Origin: Mesobacillus persicus
GTDB lineage: Bacteria > Bacillota > Bacilli > Bacillales > Cytobacillaceae
Assembly (NCBI RefSeq): GCF_900109925.1
Contig: NZ_FOBW01000021.1
Location: 1 to 57,199, forward strand
Length of the DNA stretch: 57,199 bases
Direction of reading: 5' to 3'
Below, piece after piece: positions 27,333 to 36,821 of this stretch. A program made the translations under genes and the position numbers. Position 1 is the first letter of the stretch. The number at the start of each line of letters is the position of its first letter. The notes beneath the pieces are model-generated. The model did no database searches, was not told the DNA's origin, and was given only the letters and a program-made list of their open reading frames with translations.

Positions 27333-27636
27333 CTTGTTTACCATCTTCTTTTAGAATAAACTCAATCGTTTCATCATCTTGCTTTTTATGATCTTCTGAA
27401 TACTCAGCCCAATGAATATTATGATCAATTAAGATTTGAATAAATTCTGATATGCTTTTACCACCTAGCTCAGCTGCTCGTGCAAGTGTTATTTTTCTTG
27501 CAGTAAACAAATACATAGCTATTGATATATTAACACTTTCATCAACAGAATTTACATGTGTCCCTTTTAGAAAAGGCAAGAATTCAGGATTAATTCCAAC
27601 TTTTGCTTTTGATTCCTCCATAGCCAATGGTATCAT
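27316..27636 (-). CDS. UPF0175-family antitoxin
   Basis: A 106-residue protein whose middle, ITLARAAELGGKSISEFIQILIDHNI, is the UPF0175 signature helix-turn-helix. Such proteins are the antitoxin partner of DUF3368 PIN-like toxins; the toxin here survives only as 32 codons. The C-terminal tail is highly charged. Three in-frame starts are possible (27636 ATG, 27627 TTG, 27621 ATG) near one GAGG box, so the N-terminus may be 3-5 residues shorter. Confidence 0.8.
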   Translation of the reverse strand: MIPLAMEESKAKVGINPEFLPFLKGTHVNSVDESVNISIAMYLFTARKITLARAAELGGKSISEFIQILIDHNIHWAEYSEDHKKQDDETIEFILKEDGKQDGSNK

Positions 27637-27819
27637 TCCTCTCTATACATTCTTGCCTTCATTTAACAATTAATGATTACTAACAGAAGAAATCTATCCT
27701 TAAAATAGATATATAATAAAACAATGACCTTGTTCAGCATAAGCACCCGATAGTTTAAGTGAAAAATTCACAATCTCATTCAATAAAAAATGGCGGGCAT
27801 TAGATTTACAACACTCCAA

Positions 27820-28689
27820 TTAATTTATGTCAGTTAATGATATTGTAAGTTTAATAACTTCAAAATTATAGTTACCTTCTGAATCTTTCTCAAACTCAAA
27901 TGGATAAAACCCTGTTTCATTTCCTTCCATGTACTTCTTCACTTGTGGCAATTGTTTTATATAATTGATGCACCTTGAATTAGAAGGAAAAGAGTCTATA
28001 AAATTGCCTTCTTTATCATATAATTCAGTAACAATTTGGTAAGGACTATTATAACTATTAACCATGTGAATAGAGTTTTCACTATATGTTACCCATTTCA
28101 GATTATCAACGCTTGCATTACTTCGGTTGCAATCAATATGGTTAACAACTGGCTTATTTTCAGGATTAAGAATAAATGCTTCTGCAACTAATCTGTGAAC
28201 CAATAAACGTTTCCTCTTTCCGTCAACAGATATATTAACAGTCCTATAACCACTTGTATTAATACTTTGACTTATAACTTTATTTGTTTTAGAACTAAAA
28301 ACTTCACCGCCTTTACTCACATAATAATTAGTATAGTCTTTAATTTCTTTCCACTCTTCACTTTCCTTTACAAAATTTATTTCAATTTCTTTTCTTTGTT
28401 CTTCTTTCGAACCCCAACCAACATGTTTTAAGTTAGTAAATCTATCATTAGATAAGTTACCATCAATATGTTTTATATGCTCTGGAAACCAAACTCCCTT
28501 ATTCGCAAAGGAATTATACACGATTACACAAACATATTCTTCTTTGTATCTGAAACCAACTTTCAATCGAACTTTGTTATAACCACTTTTAACATTTTTC
28601 TGTTTCACAACATTATCGGTTTTAACGTGTCTTACTTCACCTTTTTCATTTACAATGTAATCATCGTAACCTTTAACAATTTTCCACAT
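27820..28689 (-). CDS. NUMOD4/HNH homing-type endonuclease
   Basis: A 289-residue protein: two NUMOD4-like repeats (WKIVKGYDDYIVNEKGEVR at residue 1 and WKEIKDYTNYYVSKGGEVF near 105), an HNH_3 domain with VHRLVAEAFI, VNHIDCNRSNASVDNLKWVT, and a C-terminal NUMOD1-like DNA-binding part (LYDKEGNFIDSFPSNSRCINYI). The HNH catalytic residues are present. Such enzymes are usually encoded in introns or phages; here it is free-standing next to a broken toxin gene. AT-rich compared with neighbours, suggesting transfer. ATG at 28689 has GGGG 9 bases upstream. Confidence 0.88.
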   Translation of the reverse strand: MWKIVKGYDDYIVNEKGEVRHVKTDNVVKQKNVKSGYNKVRLKVGFRYKEEYVCVIVYNSFANKGVWFPEHIKHIDGNLSNDRFTNLKHVGWGSKEEQRKEIEINFVKESEEWKEIKDYTNYYVSKGGEVFSSKTNKVISQSINTSGYRTVNISVDGKRKRLLVHRLVAEAFILNPENKPVVNHIDCNRSNASVDNLKWVTYSENSIHMVNSYNSPYQIVTELYDKEGNFIDSFPSNSRCINYIKQLPQVKKYMEGNETGFYPFEFEKDSEGNYNFEVIKLTISLTDIN

Positions 28690-29307
28690 ATACAATACCC
28701 CAATTAGTTTAATTATCTACCTCTTAATCGACCACTTTTATTAATCGTGAAACCGATTTTCTTTAAGATACTTTCAAATTTAAAAAGTTTTCGTTTGCAA
28801 TTTTCCCGAGGTTTAAATGCTTCCCCTATAACTTTAGTTCAATCTCATATTACCTTTTTTGGAAAGTATTTGGAATGAATTTCTTCTTACACTAGCCTGA
28901 CCCGTTAGCTTAAGTACATTCATGCACAAAGTCGCCTAAAAATGACCATTTATTGCACAGTATAAGTCTACTATGCATTTAGAAAATGAGAATTTTCTTA
29001 TTCCATATTACGCCCCGTTAGTGTAAGTACAATCCTTAACGCCTTTAATGTAAACATATAAAAGGATGGAACCATTGTAATCCCATCCTTAAGACTCTTT
29101 CACTTTTATTTTAAATCCATTTCAGCCCCGCTTTGGCCAAAAACCAAAGGACCTTGTATTAGCCAACTTAAAACGGCCACAAGAGAATTGTTCTTTCTAT
29201 TCCTTTGTGAGTTGCTGTTAGTTTTTCAACAATTCACCTGTCTTCAACCATTATTAACCCTTTTTTTCACTGGACTAATTTCACTCTAAGATGTTATCAG
29301 CTAGTTG
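28690..29307. other. Intergenic region with short repeated motifs
   Basis: About 600 bases without a gene. CCCGTTAGCTTAAGTAC (28901), CCCGTTAGTGTAAGTAC (29013) and the looser CCCGATAGTTTAAGTG (27747) are copies of one short motif. A hairpin AAGGATGG-12-CCCATCCTT lies at 29062-29091. I see no reading frame worth calling. Confidence 0.4.
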
Positions 29308-29965
29308 CTAATGCTTAAACATGACTTTATCATCATTATTTACAATCATAGCAAGCTTTCGTAACACGACTTTCATCACATCGGCATACTCTTCATCTCC
29401 AAACCACAAGTATAGAATTCGGTAATCATTGTAAATATCAAGTATGCTGTCGATTAGACTCTTTTTCATGCCCCTTTTTCCGCAACTCCCTCTTTTTCCG
29501 ATTTTTTTCTCGACGAAGATTGCTTTTCATCCTAATGGAGCAGGTAGACTTTTTTTGTCTGTGTTCCACAATAAGCCAAACTTCTTGATGAAAACATCGG
29601 CACTTTCGGCGTCTGCGATAAGCGTTAATTCCTCTTCCCCGGCTTCGAGCCATTCTCCGTCTTTAATACGCGAAAGCTCATAAATGATATCCTCCCAGGA
29701 GTCTTCCTTGTAGCGGCAAATTCCGGTTCGGAATCCGACGATTTTAAATAAATCGGAGCCATATCCTTTCACCTGGGACAACATCACCGAAAAAAAAACT
29801 TATATTCTATATCAAATATGCTCTTTTTCAAGGAGCTTTCCTTCATATTCATCTAACGGCAATAGGCTAGAAGATTCTAGATACAGCCCTTGACCCTTAT
29901 TGATATCCTATTCGTACAAGCCATCGAGCCATTTCACGTTGTTAATTTGTTATTTTTATTGGTTG
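29308..29965 (-). pseudogene. Decayed cassette copy 2 of the hypothetical at 17.4-18.0 kb
   Basis: The minus strand matches 17369-18007 along its length: KWLDGLY, FFGD, VKGYGSDLFKIVGFR, WEDIIYELSRIKDGEWLEAG and the C-terminus SLIDSILDIYNDYRILYLWF. One-base insertions near 29775, 29799 and 29815, a stop in the N-terminal part and changes in the linker break the frame at least three times, so no full protein is made. Confidence 0.85.
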
Positions 29966-30008
29966 TTAGGGCAAAAAGACGCTAATTAAAATCCGAGGTC
30001 GTTTATAC

Positions 30009-30041
30009 AAAAAGAAAACTCGGTCCTAAAAGGACCCGAGT
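30009..30041 (-). terminator. Rho-independent terminator
   Basis: CTCGGGTCCTTTTAGGACCGAG followed by TTTTCTTTTT; counterpart of 18066-18099. Confidence 0.8.
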
Positions 30042-30170
30042 TTAGCTTACTTTGTCATTACCCTTTTTATCTTTATCATTTGATTTTTTAATTTTATTCG
30101 TTAATTCAATTAATCCCCTTGCGGCTTTCTCAGCATTAAACGTGCCTTTTTCTGCATAGTTAACTCTCAT
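30042..30170 (-). CDS. Small conserved protein (42 aa), cassette copy 2
   Basis: Intact copy of 18100-18228 with MRVNYAEKGTFNAEKAARGL at the start and an identical charged end. RBS GAGGTG and terminator are conserved too. It stayed open although the gene behind it broke, which suggests it has its own role. Confidence 0.7.
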   Translation of the reverse strand: MRVNYAEKGTFNAEKAARGLIELTNKIKKSNDKDKKGNDKVS

Positions 30171-30295
30171 GATGTAAACACCTCATTGGAGAATATGCGT
30201 GAGGCCTCTGGTTTTTATCTTGTCTTATGTTCTTTCTTTAAGAAAACTGGAAGTAATTCGTTTGGTGATTTTAAATATTTTAAAAGGAGACACAA

Positions 30296-30335
30296 AAAAG
30301 CACACTGAGATTTATTTATCAGTGTGCTTTTACCA
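30296..30335 (-). terminator. Rho-independent terminator
   Basis: AAAAGCACACTGA-11-CAGTGTGCTTTT just past the stop of the first sulP gene. Confidence 0.85.
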
Positions 30336-30338
30336 TTA

Positions 30339-31817
30339 TTAATGTCCAACAACTTTTTCAAGTCCACCTGGTTTATTATGAACGGCCAACTTTTCAACTA
30401 ATTTATTGCTCTCTTTATTAAGACCGATAAGATTTACTTTTACACCGTTTTGGTGATATTTAATAACAATCTTATCGATTGCTCCTACTGCTGAATCGTC
30501 CCATAAGTGAGCTTGTGTTAAGTCTAAATTAATTTCTTTAACCTTTTCGTTGTAATCAAAACTTTCAACAAATTCTGTCACAGAGGCAAAGAACAATTGT
30601 CCAGATACTCGGTATACCTTTTTATTCGATCCTTCTGAAGCTAAAGTCGTTACCTTCACTTTAGAGATCTTTGAAGCAAAGAAGATAGCACTCAGGATGA
30701 TTCCTACTAAAACTCCTTTAGATAGGTCATGAGTCATGAGAACTGTAATAACAGTCCCAACCATTACAATCGTATCAGTTACAGGTACTTTGCGAAGGCT
30801 TTTTAAAGATGCCCAATCAAACGTACCGATCGAAACCATAATCATAACACCAACTAAAGCTGCCATAGGAATTTGCACAAGAAAATCGTTTAATACTAGG
30901 ATCAAGAACATTAAGAAAGCCCCAGCAACTATTGAAGAAAGTCGACCTCTTCCTCCAGATTTTACATTAATGACGGATTGACCAATCATGGCACAGCCAG
31001 CCATTCCACCGAAAAAGCCAGAAACTATATTCGCAATTCCTTGCCCTCTTGCTTCCTTGTTCTTATCACTTGTTGTGTCAGTCATGTCGTCCACAATACT
31101 TGCTGTTAGCAATGATTCCACTAATCCAACAATCGCAATAGATAAAGCATAAGGGAAAATAATTTGTAATGTCTCAAAGTTCAACGGAATATCCGGAATT
31201 AAGAAAATTGGTAAAGCTTGAGTTAAATTCCCCATATCTCCTATTGTGCGCACATTGCTACCAGTAAAAATGGCAATCGCCGTAATGGCCACAATTGCAA
31301 CTAATGGAGCGGGAACAGCTTTTGTAAATCGGGGTAAGATATAGATAATTGCAAGTGCACCAACGACCATTGCGTACATAACCCAAGATTCCCCAACAAA
31401 GTGCGGCAATTGCGACGTGAAAATCAAGATCGCAAGTGCGTTAACAAATCCGACCATAACAGATCGTGGCACAAATTTCATTAAACGTCCTAGTTTCAGT
31501 ACCCCCATCACAATTTGAAGCACTCCGGTTAGTATGGTTGCCGCAAGTAGATATTGTAAACCATGCTCCGCAACTAAGGTTACCATCAGTAACGCCGTTG
31601 CCCCTGTAGCAGCGGAAATCATCCCTGGCCTTCCACCAACAAACGCAATAACAACCGCTATACAGAAAGATGCGTATAATCCAACCATAGGGTCCACTCC
31701 TGCGATAATAGAGAAGGCAATTGCTTCTGGAATCAAAGCCATTGCGACAACCATCCCTGCTAGAACATCCCCCTTGATATTCCCGAACCATTCATATTTA
31801 ATTGTACTTAAATTCAA
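30339..31817 (-). CDS. SulP-family anion transporter 1 (with STAS domain)
   Basis: A 492-residue SLC26/SulP transporter: ten to twelve membrane helices (residues 15-390) with [24 protein letters not shown] and [26 protein letters not shown], then a C-terminal STAS domain (about 400-490, [19 protein letters not shown]). SulP proteins carry sulfate, bicarbonate or other anions; the substrate here is open. TTG start with GAGGTG 5 bases upstream. Its leader has the conserved GAGAGT hairpin (31860-31893) behind a good promoter. Confidence 0.93.
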   Translation of the reverse strand: MNLSTIKYEWFGNIKGDVLAGMVVAMALIPEAIAFSIIAGVDPMVGLYASFCIAVVIAFVGGRPGMISAATGATALLMVTLVAEHGLQYLLAATILTGVLQIVMGVLKLGRLMKFVPRSVMVGFVNALAILIFTSQLPHFVGESWVMYAMVVGALAIIYILPRFTKAVPAPLVAIVAITAIAIFTGSNVRTIGDMGNLTQALPIFLIPDIPLNFETLQIIFPYALSIAIVGLVESLLTASIVDDMTDTTSDKNKEARGQGIANIVSGFFGGMAGCAMIGQSVINVKSGGRGRLSSIVAGAFLMFLILVLNDFLVQIPMAALVGVMIMVSIGTFDWASLKSLRKVPVTDTIVMVGTVITVLMTHDLSKGVLVGIILSAIFFASKISKVKVTTLASEGSNKKVYRVSGQLFFASVTEFVESFDYNEKVKEINLDLTQAHLWDDSAVGAIDKIVIKYHQNGVKVNLIGLNKESNKLVEKLAVHNKPGGLEKVVGH

Positions 31818-31859
31818 ATCGGCACCTCTTTCTTATATTAAAATTATTTTTGTACTTAT

Positions 31860-31893
31860 GACTTTCAACTCTCATGAAAGTCGGGTCCGTTGA
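31860..31893 (-). promoter_or_regulatory. GAGAGT-loop leader motif, copy A (sulP1)
   Basis: Minus strand AACGGACCC followed by hairpin GACTTTC-ATGAGAGTT-GAAAGTC. The same arrangement precedes sulP3 (45036-45068) and uspA (48110-48144), and it lies in the first 40 bases of the predicted transcript. Confidence 0.6.
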
Positions 31894-31904
31894 TAACAAA
31901 GGAG

Positions 31905-31933
31905 ATTATAAATGATTGTGACATTTTTGTGAA
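31905..31933 (-). promoter_or_regulatory. SigA-type promoter of sulP1
   Basis: Minus strand TTCACA-17-TATAAT. Transcription would start about 8 bases further, just before the GAGAGT hairpin motif. Confidence 0.6.
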
Positions 31934-32067
31934 ATCGCATGTAAACGCACACAACTTTAATTATCATAGGATTGCTCTTTTTAACTCAAGATTTCTATAT
32001 AACTCTATAATATTTAAAAAAAGTTTATAAAAACATACCCCCAAGATAATTCATTATGAATATAAAA

Positions 32068-32103
32068 ATAGAAGGCTCCCCATTCTAAGGTAGCCTTCTA
32101 AAA
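32068..32103 (-). terminator. Rho-independent terminator
   Basis: AGAAGGCTACC-9-GGGAGCCTTCT with T tail on the minus strand, past the ltaS stop. Confidence 0.8.
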
Positions 32104-32113
32104 AGAAACGTCT

Positions 32114-34069
32114 TTAATTAGGAAAATCGTTCTGGGAAGGGTGATAGTTAAATAATGATCGATCTACCGGTGTGAAGTTCTCAGGTGTATAGAACCTTAG
32201 TAAATCTCCATTCACCACTTGATCAGAAAGTTCTAGTTTTTGCTCAGCGATTTCCTGATACTTTTTCGCCCTCTCTATTTGAGCTTCCTCCTCCAAAAGC
32301 CTTCCTGTTTTTGAATCGTAAAAGTTTCCATCGACAAATGTAATTGTTGGACTAACAAAGTCTCCATTGCGGAAAGGCACGATTTCGTCGTGGTTTTCCG
32401 CTAATAAATCCGTTCCTAACTGTACATAATCCTTTGTATTAATCCCTAACAAGTGAAGCAACGTTGGAAGAATATCCATTTGTCCACCATATTCATGATT
32501 TACTCCACCCTCTATACCTGGTACTCGAACGAATAATGGCACACGTTGTAACTCCGCTTTACTTACAAACGGAGTGACTTCTTTTTCAAGAACTGTTTCC
32601 ATCGCTTTATTATGATTTTGTGAAATTCCGTAATGGTCACCATACATGACAATAATGGAATTGTCGTACAATCCTGATTCCTTTAAATCAGCAAAAAATT
32701 GTTCCAGGGCTTCGTCTGCATATCGAGCAGTCTGAAAATAGTTATCTACCGATTTATTACCGGTTGTATGTCGCTCTATTGTAGCCTCATCCGGATCCAT
32801 ACTAAATGGATAATGATGAGTCACTGTAATGAATTTCGAATAAAATGGTTGTTGCATTGTTTCCAACATTGGTATAGATTGTTCAAAAAACGGCTTATCC
32901 ATTAGCCCGTAATCCGCTAGTTGATCTGGAATCATTTCATAGTAGCTTGAATCAAAGAAATAATCATATCCTAAAGATTTATAAACTTCATCGCGATTCC
33001 AAAAGCTTCCTGTGTTTCCGTGGAAAACTGCTGATGTATATCCTTGTTGATCTAGAATGGCGGGAGCTGCTTGGTACGTATTTAACCCTTTGATTGTGAA
33101 AACAGAGCCCTGAGGTAATCCAAGTAAGGAATTAGATAGAATAAACTCGGCGTCGGCGGTTTTCCCTTGTGCTGTTTGATGAAAGAAGTTATCGAAATAA
33201 AGCGTATTTTCTTCCATAGTTAATGAATTTAGGAATGGTGTAACTTCTTCCCCATGCAATTCATAATCAATCAAAAACTCTTGAATTGATTCTAGATGAA
33301 CTAAAATCACATTCATCCCTTTACCAACACCAAAATATTCAGGATTGGGCTCAGCATGGTTAGACCTAGTGAAGTTAATTGTTTCGGTTAAATCATCACT
33401 GTCGGCTAAAACCCTTTGGGCAGATGCTCTTGTACTTTGAACTGCATCATAAATGGTATAGTTATACATCCCTAGATATTTAACAATATAATTACGGTCA
33501 AATCCCCTTGTTAACAATTGTGGACGATCGGCCTCTGCTAGAGCAAGATTTAACGCTGAAATACCTAGTGCCAGGCACAATAGGGCCGCAATCTTCCGAC
33601 GCCCTATGTTTATGTTTTCGATTTTTACAAACCTAAAAACAAGTAGTCCAATTAAAACAAGGATATCTAGAAAGAACAGGAAGTCATATGGTTTAAACAG
33701 CGTAACAATACTGCCACTTACATCACCAAAATTCTGTGTTTGAAAAAGCGTGGGTAATGTAATAAAATCATTAAAAAATCGATAAAACATAACATTAGCA
33801 AATAATAGAAATGTTAATAGAAAATAAATAATGATTAGCCAAATGTACTTCTTTCGGCCTTTAAATAAAAAGGCCAGTCCTAAGAAAAAAAGAGAAGACC
33901 CTAGAGGGTTTAAGAATAACAATATCTGCTGTAAAGTATTTCCTACACCTAAATCAAATTGAGTCAATTGAACTATATACGTTTTTAACCATAGTAAGAC
34001 TACAGCTAAAAAGAAAAAGCTAATATAGTTATTAATTGTCCTGTGTTTAGTTTTCGAGCTAATTTTCAT
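32114..34069 (-). CDS. Lipoteichoic acid synthase family protein (LtaS)
   Basis: A 651-residue membrane sulfatase-fold enzyme that polymerises glycerol phosphate from phosphatidylglycerol onto lipoteichoic acid. Five N-terminal membrane helices (about 15-205), then the extracellular catalytic domain: metal residue in VHLES, catalytic Thr in TAQGKTADAEF (near 298), HGNTGSFWNR, and MYGDHYG. Bacilli have several LtaS paralogues (LtaS, YfnI, YqgS, YvgJ) and I cannot tell which this is. GGAAGG 5 bases before the ATG. Single gene. Confidence 0.92.
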   Translation of the reverse strand: MKISSKTKHRTINNYISFFFLAVVLLWLKTYIVQLTQFDLGVGNTLQQILLFLNPLGSSLFFLGLAFLFKGRKKYIWLIIIYFLLTFLLFANVMFYRFFNDFITLPTLFQTQNFGDVSGSIVTLFKPYDFLFFLDILVLIGLLVFRFVKIENINIGRRKIAALLCLALGISALNLALAEADRPQLLTRGFDRNYIVKYLGMYNYTIYDAVQSTRASAQRVLADSDDLTETINFTRSNHAEPNPEYFGVGKGMNVILVHLESIQEFLIDYELHGEEVTPFLNSLTMEENTLYFDNFFHQTAQGKTADAEFILSNSLLGLPQGSVFTIKGLNTYQAAPAILDQQGYTSAVFHGNTGSFWNRDEVYKSLGYDYFFDSSYYEMIPDQLADYGLMDKPFFEQSIPMLETMQQPFYSKFITVTHHYPFSMDPDEATIERHTTGNKSVDNYFQTARYADEALEQFFADLKESGLYDNSIIVMYGDHYGISQNHNKAMETVLEKEVTPFVSKAELQRVPLFVRVPGIEGGVNHEYGGQMDILPTLLHLLGINTKDYVQLGTDLLAENHDEIVPFRNGDFVSPTITFVDGNFYDSKTGRLLEEEAQIERAKKYQEIAEQKLELSDQVVNGDLLRFYTPENFTPVDRSLFNYHPSQNDFPN

Positions 34070-34281
34070 TTGCACCTTCCTTGTACCTCCTATTTATCAC
34101 TGAGACTTAGTATTCACTTTTTTAGTCTACTAAGTTACTAATATACGAATAACAAAAAAGAAAAATTGAATTCAGCTCCTATCTCTTCCCAGAGGATGGG
34201 ACACTATAGGGTTTGAGCACAAAAATACTGTTTCAGTGTTTTTGTTTCCCTAAAATCAGCAATATTAGAAGTTTAACACGA

Positions 34282-34313
34282 ATCGTCCCAAAAATGAACA
34301 ATTTTGGGACGAT
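34282..34313. promoter_or_regulatory. Perfect palindrome upstream of the resolvase-like gene
   Basis: ATCGTCCCAAAA-8-TTTTGGGACGAT, 12 perfect bp per arm. It lies 50 bases before the start codon, near the expected -35 region, and is the likely binding site of the protein encoded next. Confidence 0.65.
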
Positions 34314-34362
34314 ATATTTTATGCTATGCTATTAAAAGAAGGACAAGAGAGGTGAAACATAC

Positions 34363-34908
34363 ATGATTATTGGATATATTCGCACTTACCATGAAGATCT
34401 AAGTGCTGAGGAACAGCAAAAGATACTAACAAATATTGAATGCGACGTCATTATAAAAGAGACTGATTCTTCATCAAATGATTCAAGGGTAGAACTCGAA
34501 AATATAATGAAGAATCTGCAGCAAGGTGACACCATCGTCGTGACCAAACTTTTAGTTTTGGCCGACTCCATGCGTCATCTAGTTGAACTGTTGGAAGTTA
34601 TTGAAGTAAAAGGTGCTATATTCCAATCTCTAACAGAAGGAATTGATACAAAAATAGATTCTAGTTATTCCTTTATTAATATCGCTAAACATCTCTTAGA
34701 GTTCCAAAGTGATCTTATTAGTCAAAACACAAAAAAGGGCTTAAATAAAGCAAAACAACAAGGGGTTCATACCGGTCGACCAAAGAAATCTGAGAGTGAA
34801 GTAGTCCGAGCAATCGCCATGTATCGTAGTAATGAATATAGCTTGGCCGAGATAAAAAAAGAGACTGGAATAAGTAAATCTACCTTATACCGATATCTGG
34901 AAAGTTGA
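34363..34908 (+). CDS. Resolvase-like DNA-binding protein without catalytic residues
   Basis: A 181-residue protein of the serine recombinase fold with C-terminal helix-turn-helix (GRPKKSESEVV, AEIKKETGISKSTLYRYL). The fold is clear (SLTEGIDTKIDSSYSFINIAKHLLEF), but active-site residues are gone: the YxRVS motif reads GYIRTYHED (Ser to Tyr at position 9), the KLDRLxR block reads KLLVLADSM, and EFERxLIxER reads EFQSDLISQN. Recombination is unlikely; it may be a repressor acting on the palindrome at 34282-34313. RBS GAGAGGTG. Confidence 0.75.
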   Translation: MIIGYIRTYHEDLSAEEQQKILTNIECDVIIKETDSSSNDSRVELENIMKNLQQGDTIVVTKLLVLADSMRHLVELLEVIEVKGAIFQSLTEGIDTKIDSSYSFINIAKHLLEFQSDLISQNTKKGLNKAKQQGVHTGRPKKSESEVVRAIAMYRSNEYSLAEIKKETGISKSTLYRYLES

Positions 34909-34945
34909 GAATTATATCTTTTGACTAGTCCTACCGTACAACTAT

Positions 34946-35002
34946 AAAAGGATACTATCCAATATCGGTTTAAAACCCCAACAGATATCGGCAGTATCCC
35001 AT
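34946..35002 (-). terminator. Probable terminator after RNase J
   Basis: Long imperfect stem: GGATACTGCCGATATC on the minus strand pairs with GATATTGGATAGTATCC and ends in TTTTA. Confidence 0.6.
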
Positions 35003-35021
35003 TAATCAAATTTGGTAAAGA

Positions 35022-36683
35022 CTAAACTTCCATGATAATCGGTAAAATCATTGGTCTCCGACCTGTTTTGTCAAATAAAAACGGTTGGATATCATCAATC
35101 ACCTTTTTTTTCAGTTCTGACCACCTTACCATTCCATCGTTTAATTGAGTAATCACAGTATCCGAGACGCGCTCTTCCACTTCTCTTATAAGACCCTCTG
35201 CTTCCCTCACATAAACGAAGCCTCTTGTCACCACGACTGGTCGTTTCATTAACTTTTTATTTTGTGGACTGATATTCATCGTTATGATAACTAAGCCCTC
35301 CTGCGAAAGGATTCGACGATCACGCAATACAATGTTACCAATATCTCCTATTCCACTTCCATCAACATAAACAGGATAGGCTGGAATTTTACCTGATACC
35401 TTTGCACCTTTAGCCGTTAATTCTAAAACATCACCATTATCTAGAATAAAGCAATTTTCTTTCGGTACGCCGCATTCAACTGCTAACTTCACATGTGACT
35501 GCAACATCCGATATTCCCCGTGAATTGGGAAAAAGAATGTAGGATTTAATAAGCGAAGCATTAACTTCTGCTCTTCTTGCTTTCCATGCCCTGACGCGTG
35601 TACTTCGCTGATTTTGTGGTGAATGACATGCCCACCAGCACGGTCGATGAGATTCGTTACTCGATTGACACTTAATTCATTCCCTGGGATTGGGGATGAT
35701 GAGAAAACAAAGGTATCTCCCGGAATGATTTTTACATCACGATGACTCCCATTCGCAATACGTGATAACGCCGCCATTGGCTCCCCTTGGCTACCTGTGC
35801 AAATAATTGTCACTTCACTACTTAACGTTCGGTTGATTTGGTTTACATCGATAAAGGTATCATCAGGTGCCGATATATACCCTAACTTCCTTCCAATCTC
35901 AATCGTTTTTTCCATACTTCGCCCAATAACTGCGATTTTCCGATTATATTTTAAGGAGGACTTTACCACCTGCTGAATACGATCGATATTGGAAGCGAAT
36001 GTGGCAAAGATGATCCTTCCGTCCGTGGTCCGAAAAATATCTTCTATTGCTTCCCCTACCCTCTGCTCGGATATTGAAAATCCCGGAACCTCACTATTTG
36101 TACTGTCCGACAGTAGGCAAAGTACCCCCTCTCGTCCTATATCAGCAATCTTATGAAAATCCGTTTCCTTCCCCGACGGTGTTAAGTCAAATTTAAAATC
36201 ACCTGTGTGAACGATATTTCCTTCCGCAGTCGTAATGACTACTCCAAAGGAATCGGCGATACTATGGGTCGTACGAAAAAACCTTACCTTTAGATGGTCA
36301 AAATTGATTTCAGAATCGCCAGAGATCAAATGGTATTGTGAACCCTTAATTTTATGTTCAACCATCTTACTCTTGATCAATTCCAGGGCAAATTCTCCAC
36401 CATAAATGGGTGCTTTGAGATCACGAAATAAAAACGGAAGTCCACCTATATGATCTTCATGTCCATGAGTAATAAAAATCCCTTTAAGCTTTTCCTGATT
36501 CTTTATGAGGTAAGAATAATCATTAATGACATAATCAATTCCAAAAAGATCATCATCAGGGAATTTAACCCCACAATCCACAAGGACCATTTCATTTTTA
36601 TACTCAATTACATACGTGTTTTTACCAATTTCTCCAAGTCCACCTAAGGCAAAAATTTTAATTTCCTGATTCTTAAATTTCAT
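35022..36683 (-). CDS. Ribonuclease J (RnjA-type)
   Basis: A 553-residue metallo-beta-lactamase/beta-CASP ribonuclease, 5'-3' exonuclease and endonuclease in mRNA and rRNA processing. Zn motif HGHEDHIGG (about residue 75), HTGDFKFD, beta-CASP parts SDSTNSEVPGF and CTGSQGEPMAALSRIANG, SEVHASGHG, IHGEYR, and the C-terminal KKTGRRPMILPIIMEV-like end (here DKTGRRPMILP). B. subtilis rnjA is next to rpoY (ykzG); here no such neighbour exists, so this may be an extra paralogue. Single gene. Confidence 0.92.
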   Translation of the reverse strand: MKFKNQEIKIFALGGLGEIGKNTYVIEYKNEMVLVDCGVKFPDDDLFGIDYVINDYSYLIKNQEKLKGIFITHGHEDHIGGLPFLFRDLKAPIYGGEFALELIKSKMVEHKIKGSQYHLISGDSEINFDHLKVRFFRTTHSIADSFGVVITTAEGNIVHTGDFKFDLTPSGKETDFHKIADIGREGVLCLLSDSTNSEVPGFSISEQRVGEAIEDIFRTTDGRIIFATFASNIDRIQQVVKSSLKYNRKIAVIGRSMEKTIEIGRKLGYISAPDDTFIDVNQINRTLSSEVTIICTGSQGEPMAALSRIANGSHRDVKIIPGDTFVFSSSPIPGNELSVNRVTNLIDRAGGHVIHHKISEVHASGHGKQEEQKLMLRLLNPTFFFPIHGEYRMLQSHVKLAVECGVPKENCFILDNGDVLELTAKGAKVSGKIPAYPVYVDGSGIGDIGNIVLRDRRILSQEGLVIITMNISPQNKKLMKRPVVVTRGFVYVREAEGLIREVEERVSDTVITQLNDGMVRWSELKKKVIDDIQPFLFDKTGRRPMILPIIMEV

Positions 36684-36821
36684 TTCCCCATCTCCTCATA
36701 AATGTAACATTTTATAATGAATTCACCCCAAAACGAGGAACTAAGGGGACCATCGTTCAACACTATTGAACTTTGGTATTCATCTAAACATGTCATTTAT
36801 TTATCTTATTTTCATTTCGTT

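Noticed and set aside
27720-29040. CCCGTTAG-TTAAGTAC motifs as a CRISPR array
   Set aside because: Only three imperfect short copies at irregular distances and no cas genes; no CRISPR array is present in the window.
29438-29653. Frame coding RRKCRCFHQEVW in decayed cassette copy 2, also present at 17493-17714
   Set aside because: It is a shadow frame of the hypothetical gene; it persists only because the DNA is duplicated.
30339-31817. Possible ATG start inside sulP1
   Set aside because: The TTG at 31817 has a well-placed GAGGTG and gives the full first helix as in the paralogues.
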